A stretch of 26,069 bases of DNA, taken from Lachnospiraceae bacterium UBA7026 (GTDB lineage Bacteria; Bacillota; Clostridia; Lachnospirales; Lachnospiraceae). Position 1 is the stretch's first letter. Each line of letters begins with the position of its first letter. The translations under genes and the position numbers were made by a program. The stretch spans positions 1 through 26,069 of the forward strand of contig DLBH01000034.1 in the NCBI GenBank assembly GCA_002494165.1. Direction: 5' to 3'. This document shows positions 16,771 to 23,751 of this stretch, piece after piece. The notes beneath the pieces are model-generated. The model ran no database searches, had not been told where the DNA came from, and worked only from the letters and a program-made list of their open reading frames with translations.

Positions 16771-18756
16771 ATGAGTGATTTCTATGATTATGATAATAAT
16801 GACAGCGGTTTGGACAAGCCGGACAGCCTGATTGTTCCAGAAGCCGGTTCCCAGAGCGGGGCCGGGAGTCCGGACCAGCCTGTTCTGTCTGATAATCTTG
16901 ATTTGATCGATTTTGAAAAAGATATTACCAAGGGACAGGATTTTGAGAGTGTCCATGTGAATGAAGCCCGGGATCCTTCCTACCAGGCACTGTCCTCCGG
17001 TGACAACTACAGAAGCGGCCGGACAGATGGCAGCTACAGGCAGGGGCAGGATAATAATTACAGAAGCAGCCGGACAGGCGGCAGCTACACAGAGGCCCGG
17101 GACGGCATTTACAGAAGTGCCGGGACCGACGGTGACCCCGACCAGGGAGAGCGGAATGTAACTGTGGAGAATAGTTACAATAATCAATATGATTCAGCTG
17201 CTGAAGGCGGGGATATTCCCAGGAATAAAGGAAGATACAGTTATAGGAGTGGTGGCGGCCAGACCGGAGGTTCCGGCGGTGGTCCCAACGGACCTGACTA
17301 CCGGAACTATAACAGGATGCCAGATGATCCCGGAAGGAAGCATAACAAGAAGAAGTCTCCTGTTCTAGGAGTAGTCAAGCTGGTGGCAAGCGCCCTGGTC
17401 TTCGGCATCATCGCGGGAGCCACCATGGTGGGTATCAACAAGCTTTCCGGCGGTTCCTCCTCAGCAACGACCAGCCAGAAGATAGAGACGACAACAGATT
17501 CCGCTTCCAAGGATAGTGGTTCAGGAAGCACAGCAGCCACAGGAACTGAACAGACGGTCAGCAAGGTTGTCCAGCAGGTGATGCCTTCCGTAGTATCTAT
17601 TACAGGTACCTACCAGACCCAGAGTTTCTTCGGCTTTGATTCCGGCGAACAGCAGGGAGCAGGCTCCGGCTTTATCATCGCCCAGAACGATGATTCCATC
17701 CTGATTGCCACCAACAATCACGTGGTTCAGGATTCCACGGCTCTAACAGTTGGGTTTATCGACGGAAAGTCAGCCTCCGCCACCATCGTCGGCACAGATT
17801 CTGAGGCAGACCTGGCAGTCATCGCAGTTAAGGCCTCGGACCTTAAGAAGGATACCCTTTCCAAGATTAAGGTAGCGGTTCTGGGTGACTCAGATAACCT
17901 GGAGGTTGGTCAGACTGTGATCGCTATCGGTAATGCCCTCGGCTATGGCCAGTCAGTTACCACCGGTGTTATCAGTGCCAAGGACCGTGAGGTGTCTTTC
18001 ACAGACGGTACCATGACTCTCCTGCAGACTGACGCGGCTATCAATCCCGGCAACAGCGGCGGTGTTCTCTGTGATACCAGCGGCAAGGTCATCGGTATCA
18101 ATAACGCCAAACTGGAGGATACTTCCGTAGAGGGTATGTGTTATGCGATTCCCATTACTACAGCTAACACGATTCTGACAGATCTTATGAATGCGGAAAG
18201 CATTGATGAGTCCGAAGCTTCCTATCTGGGAATTGTTGGTAAGACCATCGATTCCAGTACATCTGCAGCTCTGGGCATGCCCAGTGGTGTATATATATCC
18301 CAGGTGGTTGCCGGATCTCCGGCAGAGACAGCGGGCATCTCCGCAGGTGATGTGATCACAGGCTTCAACGGTAATAACGTATCCACCATGGACGGACTCA
18401 AGTCTAAATTAAGCGCCAAAGCGGCAGGAACAGAGATTACCCTGACGGTCCAGAGGGCGAACCAGAATGGCGAGTACGAGGAGAAGGATATCAAGGTTAC
18501 CTTAGGTAAGAAGAGTGATTACGAAGATGAGATCTCCGGACAGCAAGACCAGCAGGATCAGCAGCAGAATGGTAATTCTGATGGCGGCCAGGGAGTAGAT
18601 CCCTATGAATATTTCTTTGGCAACGGCAATGGCAATGGCCAGAATGGCGGTCAGAACGGTGGCCAGAATGGTGGCCAGAATGGTGGCCAGGATGGAAGCC
18701 AGAACAATGGTTCAGATTCCGGTAATCCTTTCGAGTATTTCTTTAACAACTATTAA
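16771..18756 (+). CDS. htrA: Membrane-anchored HtrA/DegP-like serine protease with PDZ domain
   Basis: The protein has 661 residues. A long cytoplasmic N-terminus (1-195) contains a Tyr/Arg/Gly/Asp-rich repeat. One membrane helix (about 198-222) is followed by a Ser/Thr-rich linker and an extracytoplasmic trypsin-like domain with the complete triad His317 (TNNHVV), Asp347 (EADLAV) and Ser429 (NPGNSGG). One PDZ domain (about 487-585) follows, containing the GSPAETAGISAGDVITGFNG core. The tail (590-661) is Gln/Asn/Gly-rich and carries PYEYFF and PFEYFF, the second close to the C-terminus. HtrA proteases degrade or refold misfolded exported proteins. AAGGAGGT precedes the ATG. The usual length in Firmicutes is about 400-450 residues, so both flanks are extended. 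It is monocistronic, with a terminator 55 bp downstream. Confidence 0.95.
   Translation: MSDFYDYDNNDSGLDKPDSLIVPEAGSQSGAGSPDQPVLSDNLDLIDFEKDITKGQDFESVHVNEARDPSYQALSSGDNYRSGRTDGSYRQGQDNNYRSSRTGGSYTEARDGIYRSAGTDGDPDQGERNVTVENSYNNQYDSAAEGGDIPRNKGRYSYRSGGGQTGGSGGGPNGPDYRNYNRMPDDPGRKHNKKKSPVLGVVKLVASALVFGIIAGATMVGINKLSGGSSSATTSQKIETTTDSASKDSGSGSTAATGTEQTVSKVVQQVMPSVVSITGTYQTQSFFGFDSGEQQGAGSGFIIAQNDDSILIATNNHVVQDSTALTVGFIDGKSASATIVGTDSEADLAVIAVKASDLKKDTLSKIKVAVLGDSDNLEVGQTVIAIGNALGYGQSVTTGVISAKDREVSFTDGTMTLLQTDAAINPGNSGGVLCDTSGKVIGINNAKLEDTSVEGMCYAIPITTANTILTDLMNAESIDESEASYLGIVGKTIDSSTSAALGMPSGVYISQVVAGSPAETAGISAGDVITGFNGNNVSTMDGLKSKLSAKAAGTEITLTVQRANQNGEYEEKDIKVTLGKKSDYEDEISGQQDQQDQQQNGNSDGGQGVDPYEYFFGNGNGNGQNGGQNGGQNGGQNGGQDGSQNNGSDSGNPFEYFFNNY
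17005..17145 (+). repeat. Coding tandem repeat in the cytoplasmic N-terminus of HtrA
   Basis: Three degenerate units of about 51-54 bp encode DNYRSGRTDGSYRQGQ, NNYRSSRTGGSYTEAR and GIYRSAGTDG. Each unit has the pattern YRSxxTxG. The region is low-complexity and polar. Confidence 0.7.
18637..18708 (+). repeat. 12 bp coding tandem repeat in the HtrA tail
   Basis: Six 12 bp units related to GGCCAGAATGGT start at 18637, 18649, 18661, 18673, 18685 and 18697 and encode GQNG-like tetrapeptides. Such a perfect-period array is liable to length change in multiples of four residues without breaking the frame. Confidence 0.9.
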
Positions 18757-18811
18757 TTGAAGTATTCATTCTGATAATTATTCACACAGGATGATATTTT
18801 CATAAGACCAA

Positions 18812-18879
18812 GGCGTCCCGGTTACGATCTTCCAATCCATTTTGAATGGGGGAAGGGAACTAACCGGGACGCCTTTTTT
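18812..18879. terminator. Long hairpin terminator (copy B of a repeated element)
   Basis: GGCGTCCCGGTTA (18812-18824) pairs perfectly with TAACCGGGACGCC (18861-18873), followed by TTTTTTC on the plus strand. Inside are an internal loop, a CTTCC/GGAAG helix and an apical CCATT/AATGG-type stem. It ends the htrA-type gene and faces htpG. Read on the minus strand it aligns with the hairpin at 13343-13402, including GTTCCC and GATCGTAAC. A smaller inverted repeat (ATGAGGCC/GGCCTCAT, 18886-18914) lies between it and htpG. Confidence 0.88.
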
Positions 18880-18953
18880 CAGTTAATGAGGCCACCCTAT
18901 GGAGTCGGCCTCATATGTATTAACAGGCTGTGGTACTAAAGCGGCGGGACCTT

Positions 18954-20951
18954 TTATTTGGTAAGAATGGCCAGAATCTGGTTGGACCTTGCCACGAAGG
19001 CGGTCATCTCTTCCGGCTTCAGAGGATGGTTGGCAATCCGGGCCAGGTCATAGATCTGCTGGCAGATCAGATCAGTGTTGTCGCCTTCCTGATTGTCAAG
19101 GACATACTGAACCAGGCTGTTGTTCATGTTGAGAACCAGGGTCTCACCCTGGGCACCCATGCCTGTCATGCTCTGGCTCATACCATACATTTCCATCATT
19201 TCTGCCATACGTCTGGTCTGCTCGGAGACAGTAATCATGGCTGGCGTGTCAGCATTTTTCAGCTTCTCCACCTTGAGGATCAGGTTCTCCTGGCCTGTAG
19301 CTTTCTTAAAGATGTCAGCCAGTTTCTCTGTCAATTCCTTGCCTTCTTCCTCACCGATCTCTTCCTTGAAATTATCAGTCAGGTCAGAGTCGATCCGCAT
19401 GAACTTCACCTCTGGATTCCTTTGCTCCAGATGAGTAATGAAGGTGGTATCAATAGGATCTGTCAGATAGACCGCATCCATACCCTGGTCCTTAAACATA
19501 TTGATATACTGGGACTGGGCGATGTCATCTGTAATGTAGAATACCTGGTTTTCATAGGCTTCCTTGCCTGCCTCCAGATAGTCTGGTAAGGTGACATACT
19601 TGCCTTCCATGTTCTTGAAGATGATATAGTCCTTCATCCGGTCATTGAACTTATCGTCCCGGATGCAGCCATACTTGATGAAGGGGCTGATGTCATCCCA
19701 GTATTTCTCATAGTTTTCCCGGTCTGTCTTGCACATGCCGGACAGCCTGTCAGCTACCTTCTTAGTAATGTAGTCGGAGATCTTCTTTACAAAACCATCA
19801 TTCTGCAGGGCACTTCTGGAAACATTCAGAGGAAGGTCCGGGCAGTCGATACAGCCCTTTAAGAGGAGCAGGTACTCCGGAATGACTTCCTTGATATTGT
19901 CCGCGATAAATACCTGGTTATTATATAATTTGATGGTTCCCTCGATGGTCTCATACTTGGTATTAATCTTGGGGAAATACAAAATACCCTTTAAATTGAA
20001 GGGATAATCCATGTTCAGATGGATCCAGAACAAAGGCTCCTTGTAGTCATGGAAGACATTGCGGTAGAACTCCTTATAGTCATCCTCGGAGCAGTCATTG
20101 GGATGCCTGGTCCAGAGAGGATGGATCTCATTGATGGGCTTGGGACCCTTGTCTTCCTCCTCTTCATCCTCGTCCATATCCACATCATCAAGCTCGTTGT
20201 CTTCGTCTTCCTCGCCCTCAGCTTCCTTGCCGGAATCTTCCTGATCCTCGTCGGCTGTGTCAGCTGCCTCGTCGATGGTATCCGGGATCTCCTCTTCGGG
20301 CTCCTCAACCTCTTCTTCTTTTGTCTCATCGGAAAAGTAGATCTCTACAGGCATGAAAGAACAGTACTTGTCTAAGACTTCACGGACCCGGTATTCATTA
20401 CAGAACTCATAGCTGTCTTCATTGAGGTAGAGGGTGATGGTTGTACCCCTTTCTTCCCGGTCGCCGTCTTCCATCTCAAACTCCGTGCCGCCGTCACAGG
20501 ACCAGTGTACCGGAACAGCGCCCTCTTTATAGGAGAGGGTGTCGATGGTTACCCTGTCAGAAACCATGAAGGCAGAGTAGAAACCGAGACCGAAATGGCC
20601 GATGATCTGCTCTTCATTGGCCTTATCCTTGTACTGGGACAGAAAGGCCTCCGCACCGGAAAATGCGATCTGGTTAATGTACTCATCTACTTCATCCTCT
20701 GTCATACCAAGACCATTATCGAGGAACTTGATGGTTTTCTCCTCAGGGTTGACAATGACGTCTACTCTGTACTTTGTTCCTTCCGGCTCGTCGAACTCAC
20801 CCATAACTGCCAGCTTTTTCAGCTTGGTGATGGCGTCACAGCCATTGCTGACCATCTCTCTTACAAAGATGTCATGGTCGGAATAGAGCCATTTCTTAAT
20901 AATAGGAAATATGTTCTCACTGTTGATTGATAAACTTCCCTGTTTTGCCAT
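18954..20951 (-). CDS. htpG: HtpG, Hsp90-family molecular chaperone with acidic linker
   Basis: This cytoplasmic ATP-dependent chaperone has 665 residues. The N-terminal GHKL ATPase domain has VREMVSNGCDA (Glu32, Asn36), the DNGLGM nucleotide motif (Asp78-Met83) and GHFGLGFYSAF (118-128). The middle domain starts at about HPLWTRHPND (277-286) and includes VIPEYLLLLKGCIDCPDLPLNVSR with the catalytic-loop Arg. A C-terminal dimerisation domain follows. Between the ATPase and middle domains lies a strongly acidic stretch (about 209-272) placed like the charged linker of eukaryotic Hsp90; E. coli HtpG (624 residues) lacks such an insert. AAGGAG precedes the ATG. A perfect CIRCE operator 125 bp upstream indicates HrcA repression. 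It is monocistronic. Confidence 0.97.
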   Translation of the reverse strand: MAKQGSLSINSENIFPIIKKWLYSDHDIFVREMVSNGCDAITKLKKLAVMGEFDEPEGTKYRVDVIVNPEEKTIKFLDNGLGMTEDEVDEYINQIAFSGAEAFLSQYKDKANEEQIIGHFGLGFYSAFMVSDRVTIDTLSYKEGAVPVHWSCDGGTEFEMEDGDREERGTTITLYLNEDSYEFCNEYRVREVLDKYCSFMPVEIYFSDETKEEEVEEPEEEIPDTIDEAADTADEDQEDSGKEAEGEEDEDNELDDVDMDEDEEEEDKGPKPINEIHPLWTRHPNDCSEDDYKEFYRNVFHDYKEPLFWIHLNMDYPFNLKGILYFPKINTKYETIEGTIKLYNNQVFIADNIKEVIPEYLLLLKGCIDCPDLPLNVSRSALQNDGFVKKISDYITKKVADRLSGMCKTDRENYEKYWDDISPFIKYGCIRDDKFNDRMKDYIIFKNMEGKYVTLPDYLEAGKEAYENQVFYITDDIAQSQYINMFKDQGMDAVYLTDPIDTTFITHLEQRNPEVKFMRIDSDLTDNFKEEIGEEEGKELTEKLADIFKKATGQENLILKVEKLKNADTPAMITVSEQTRRMAEMMEMYGMSQSMTGMGAQGETLVLNMNNSLVQYVLDNQEGDNTDLICQQIYDLARIANHPLKPEEMTAFVARSNQILAILTK

Positions 20952-21039
20952 AATGCAACACTCCTTTTTCTTCGTTTTTCAGAATCTGATTTATATTCGA
21001 ATGGTCGTAAAAGTCTGATTAAGCTTTTCGATAGTAAAT

Positions 21040-21068
21040 ATACTAATACTTTCCACAAAAGAAGTCAA
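21040..21068 (-). promoter_or_regulatory. Candidate promoter of htpG
   Basis: On the minus strand TTGACT (21068-21063), a 17 bp spacer and TAGTAT (21045-21040) match the consensus at 5/6 and 4/6 positions. The CIRCE operator lies 7 bp upstream of this -35, so HrcA could block polymerase binding. Confidence 0.5.
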
Positions 21069-21075
21069 GAAAAAA

Positions 21076-21102
21076 TTAGCACTCATTTAAAACGAGTGCT
21101 AA
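21076..21102. promoter_or_regulatory. CIRCE operator (HrcA binding site)
   Basis: TTAGCACTC-N9-GAGTGCTAA is present with both half-sites perfect and the standard 9 bp spacer. It lies upstream of htpG. HrcA is the heat-shock repressor of groESL and dnaK operons in most Firmicutes; hrcA itself is not in this window. Confidence 0.95.
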
Positions 21103-21125
21103 TAAAACCTTAAGACTGAAAAACA

Positions 21126-21137
21126 GAACAAATATTC
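21126..21137. promoter_or_regulatory. Weak candidate LexA/DinR box
   Basis: GAAC-AAAT-ATTC differs from the Gram-positive SOS core GAAC-N4-GTTC at one position. It lies 29 bp upstream of an extended -10 promoter that points towards uvrB. uvrBA is SOS-controlled in many Firmicutes. A single 7-of-8 match is weak support. Confidence 0.25.
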
Positions 21138-21165
21138 GATAAGTCTGTACTTTTTTTTCTACTTT

Positions 21166-21174
21166 TGCTATAAT
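21166..21174 (+). promoter_or_regulatory. Extended -10 promoter reading into the palindromic element
   Basis: TGCTATAAT is a perfect extended -10. A start near 21181 would transcribe the whole 314 bp palindrome that begins at 21207 and possibly continue into uvrB as a leader of about 500 nt. Confidence 0.5.
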
Positions 21175-21206
21175 ACACATCAAAATCAGCCTATAGGCAT
21201 ATGCTC

Positions 21207-21520
21207 TGTTTTATTTCCTGCAGATATCCAATACCCTGAAAAGTCCATACGAACAACAGTATAACGGTTTTCAGATGAAGTAGCTATGGGAATAAACCAA
21301 CTATACCTGCGGATTTTCCTGCGTAGCTATTTATACGCGCCTCCTGCAGAACTCGCCTGCTAAAGCAGGCTCAGACATGCTGCCCGGCGCGAAAGCTAAC
21401 TTGGAAAATCCTTGGTATATACGCCATGTTTTATTTCCCATAGCTACTCAAAACTGAAAACCGTATCTAGTGTGTTAGGATAAGGACTTTTCAGGGTGGA
21501 TACCAGCAGGAAATAAAACA
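21207..21520. repeat. 314 bp imperfect palindromic element (MITE-like or large structured RNA)
   Basis: Both ends are perfect inverted repeats (TGTTTTATTTCCTGC at 21207-21221 against GCAGGAAATAAAACA at 21506-21520), and complementarity continues to the centre. The inner pairs are 21233-21246 with 21484-21497 (14 bp perfect), 21265-21290 with 21437-21463, TATACC (21302-21307) with GGTATA (21414-21419), GGATTTTCC (21311-21319) with GGAAAATCC (21403-21411), CGCGCC (21336-21341) with GGCGCG (21386-21391), and the central GCCTGCT-AA-AGCAGGC (21355-21370). No open reading frame or flanking target duplication was recognised. With the CIRCE and promoter signals it fills most of the 726 bp spacer between htpG and uvrB. 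Confidence 0.9.
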
Positions 21521-21558
21521 ACTATAAACGTGGGTGTTTTGTAAAGAGATGCTTATGA

Positions 21559-21588
21559 TTGCAGTTTTTGAGTAGCATGCCTTATAGT
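21559..21588 (+). promoter_or_regulatory. Candidate proximal promoter of uvrB
   Basis: TTGCAG (21559-21564), an 18 bp spacer and TATAGT (21583-21588) match at 4/6 and 5/6 positions and would give a leader of about 85 nt. The match is moderate and the region is AT-rich. Confidence 0.3.
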
Positions 21589-21677
21589 AGGTGAGAGGGA
21601 AAGATAATTATCGGAGTTTATGATTTGTTCTGGTTTATATAACGTGATAAAAATAGTGTTATGGTGAGAGGAGGGTC

Positions 21678-23678
21678 ATGGTGGACCATTTTGAATTAGT
21701 ATCGGAATTTCAGCCGACCGGTGATCAGCCGCAGGCTATTGAGGAGCTGGTGGAAGGTTTTAAAGAGGGCAACCAGTTTGAGACTCTGCTGGGTGTTACC
21801 GGATCAGGTAAGACCTTTACCATGGCCAATGTCATCCAGGCTCTTAACAAGCCTACTCTGATCCTGGCTCATAATAAGACGCTGGCGGCCCAGCTCTACA
21901 GTGAGTTTAAGGCCTTTTTTCCCCATAATGCGGTGGAGTATTTTGTGTCTTACTATGATTACTACCAGCCGGAGGCCTATGTGCCTTCGACGGATACTTA
22001 TATTGAGAAGGATTCCTCGATCAATGACGAGATTGATAAGCTGCGTCACAGTGCCACGGCTGCTCTCATTGAGAGGAAGGATGTCATTGTGGTGTCCTCT
22101 GTGTCCTGTATCTATGGCATCGGCTCCAGGAAAGATTATGAGGAGATGATGATTTCCCTGCGGCCGGGTATGGAGATGGACCGGGACCAGCTGGTCCACC
22201 GGCTCATTGATATCCAGTATGTGAGGAATGAACTGGATTTCAAGCGGGGGACCTTCCGGGTCAGAGGAGATATCCTGGAGATTGTTCCCGTATCTACCTT
22301 TGAGAATGCGGTCCACATTGAGTTTTTTGGAGATGAGATTGACCGGATCCTGGAGGTGGATGTGCTGACGGGAGAGATCAAGGCCAGCCTGAATTTCGCG
22401 GCCATTTTCCCGGCTTCCCACTATGTGGTTCCGGAGGAACAGATTGAGAGGGCCGTGGGGACCATCAAGGAGGAGCTGGCTGAGCGGGTGGCCTGGTTTA
22501 AGGAGAATGACCAGCTGCTGGAAGCCCAGAGGATCTCTGAGCGGACTAATTTTGATATGGAGATGCTCAAGGAGACCGGCTTTTGTTCCGGTATAGAGAA
22601 CTATTCCAGACACCTGACAGGACTGGCGCCGGGTGTGGCGCCTTATACTCTGATTGATTTCTTCGGGGATGATTTCCTCATGATTATCGACGAGTCCCAC
22701 ATTACCATACCCCAGGTGAGGGGCATGTATGCCGGGGACCGGTCCCGCAAGCAGACCCTGGTGGATTATGGTTTCCGTCTGCCTTCGGCCCTGGATAACC
22801 GACCTCTTAATTTCGGGGAGTTCGAGGAGAAGATCGACCAGATGCTTTTTGTGTCTGCCACCCCCAATGTCTATGAAGACCAGCATGAACTGCTGCGGGC
22901 GGAACAGATTATCAGGCCTACCGGCCTGCTGGACCCCATTATCGATGTGAGACCGGTCAAGGGTCAGGTGGATGACCTGGTGACGGAGATCAATAAGGAG
23001 ACGGCTAAAGGTCATAAGATCCTGGTCACAACTCTGACCAAGAGGATGGCCGAAGACCTGACTGCTTATATGAAGGACCTGGATATCAAGGTCAAATACC
23101 TCCATTCAGATATTGATACCCTGGAGAGGATAGAGATCGTGAGAGATCTGCGTATGGGTGTCTTTGATGTCCTGGTGGGAATCAACCTGCTCCGTGAGGG
23201 TCTGGATATTCCCGAAGTTACCCTCATTGCCATTCTGGATGCGGACAAGGAAGGCTTTCTCCGGTCGGAGACTTCCCTGGTCCAGACCATCGGAAGGGCG
23301 GCCAGGAATGTGGACGGTCATGTCATCATGTACGGGGATACCATCACAGATTCCATGAGGGCGGCCATTTCCGAGACGGAGCGACGGCGGGCCATCCAGA
23401 TGCAGTACAATGAAGACCATGGGATTACTCCCACTACCATACAGAAGGCCATCCGGGATATCATTTCCATCAATAAGGAAGAAGACCGGGAGGCAGAGAT
23501 GGCCGGCCGTCTGAAGAAGGATATCGAGTCCATGAACCGCAAGGAACTGAAGGAAGAAGCGGCCCGGCTGACGAAGAAGATGAATAAGGCAGCGGCAGAA
23601 CTTAATTTTGAGGAGGCTGCCGTTTTGAGGGATGAGTTGAAGAAATATAAAGTAGCCCTCAGGGATTACGATAAATAA
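21678..23678 (+). CDS. uvrB: UvrABC system protein B
   Basis: UvrB (666 residues) is the DNA-damage verification subunit of nucleotide excision repair; UvrA loads it onto damaged DNA and it then recruits UvrC. Visible motifs are Walker A GVTGSGKT (39-46), the beta-hairpin region [21 protein letters not shown] (about 92-112) that clamps one strand, the Walker B/DEAD-like DESH (338-341), helicase motifs near [14 protein letters not shown] and QTIGRAARN, and the C-terminal UVR domain ([13 protein letters not shown]) that contacts UvrC. Length and motif order are normal. GAGAGGAGGG precedes the ATG. uvrA follows after 73 bp without a terminator, so the two are probably co-transcribed. Confidence 0.98.
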   Translation: MVDHFELVSEFQPTGDQPQAIEELVEGFKEGNQFETLLGVTGSGKTFTMANVIQALNKPTLILAHNKTLAAQLYSEFKAFFPHNAVEYFVSYYDYYQPEAYVPSTDTYIEKDSSINDEIDKLRHSATAALIERKDVIVVSSVSCIYGIGSRKDYEEMMISLRPGMEMDRDQLVHRLIDIQYVRNELDFKRGTFRVRGDILEIVPVSTFENAVHIEFFGDEIDRILEVDVLTGEIKASLNFAAIFPASHYVVPEEQIERAVGTIKEELAERVAWFKENDQLLEAQRISERTNFDMEMLKETGFCSGIENYSRHLTGLAPGVAPYTLIDFFGDDFLMIIDESHITIPQVRGMYAGDRSRKQTLVDYGFRLPSALDNRPLNFGEFEEKIDQMLFVSATPNVYEDQHELLRAEQIIRPTGLLDPIIDVRPVKGQVDDLVTEINKETAKGHKILVTTLTKRMAEDLTAYMKDLDIKVKYLHSDIDTLERIEIVRDLRMGVFDVLVGINLLREGLDIPEVTLIAILDADKEGFLRSETSLVQTIGRAARNVDGHVIMYGDTITDSMRAAISETERRRAIQMQYNEDHGITPTTIQKAIRDIISINKEEDREAEMAGRLKKDIESMNRKELKEEAARLTKKMNKAAAELNFEEAAVLRDELKKYKVALRDYDK

Positions 23679-23751
23679 ATATATTGATCCGGCCCGGCCC
23701 TTTTGACGGCTGGCTTCCGGGTTATCGGACAGATTACAGCAAGGATGAAAT

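Noticed and set aside
21207..21520. 6S RNA, RNase P RNA, tmRNA or group II intron
   Set aside because: Size and end-to-end symmetry do not fit 6S RNA. No conserved RNase P, tmRNA or intron domain V sequence was recognised, and there is no reverse transcriptase frame.
21804..23105. Long open frame (433 codons) on the minus strand within uvrB
   Set aside because: It is fully antisense to a gene with every UvrB motif, has no ribosome site and shows no recognisable domain; it arises from codon bias of the true gene.
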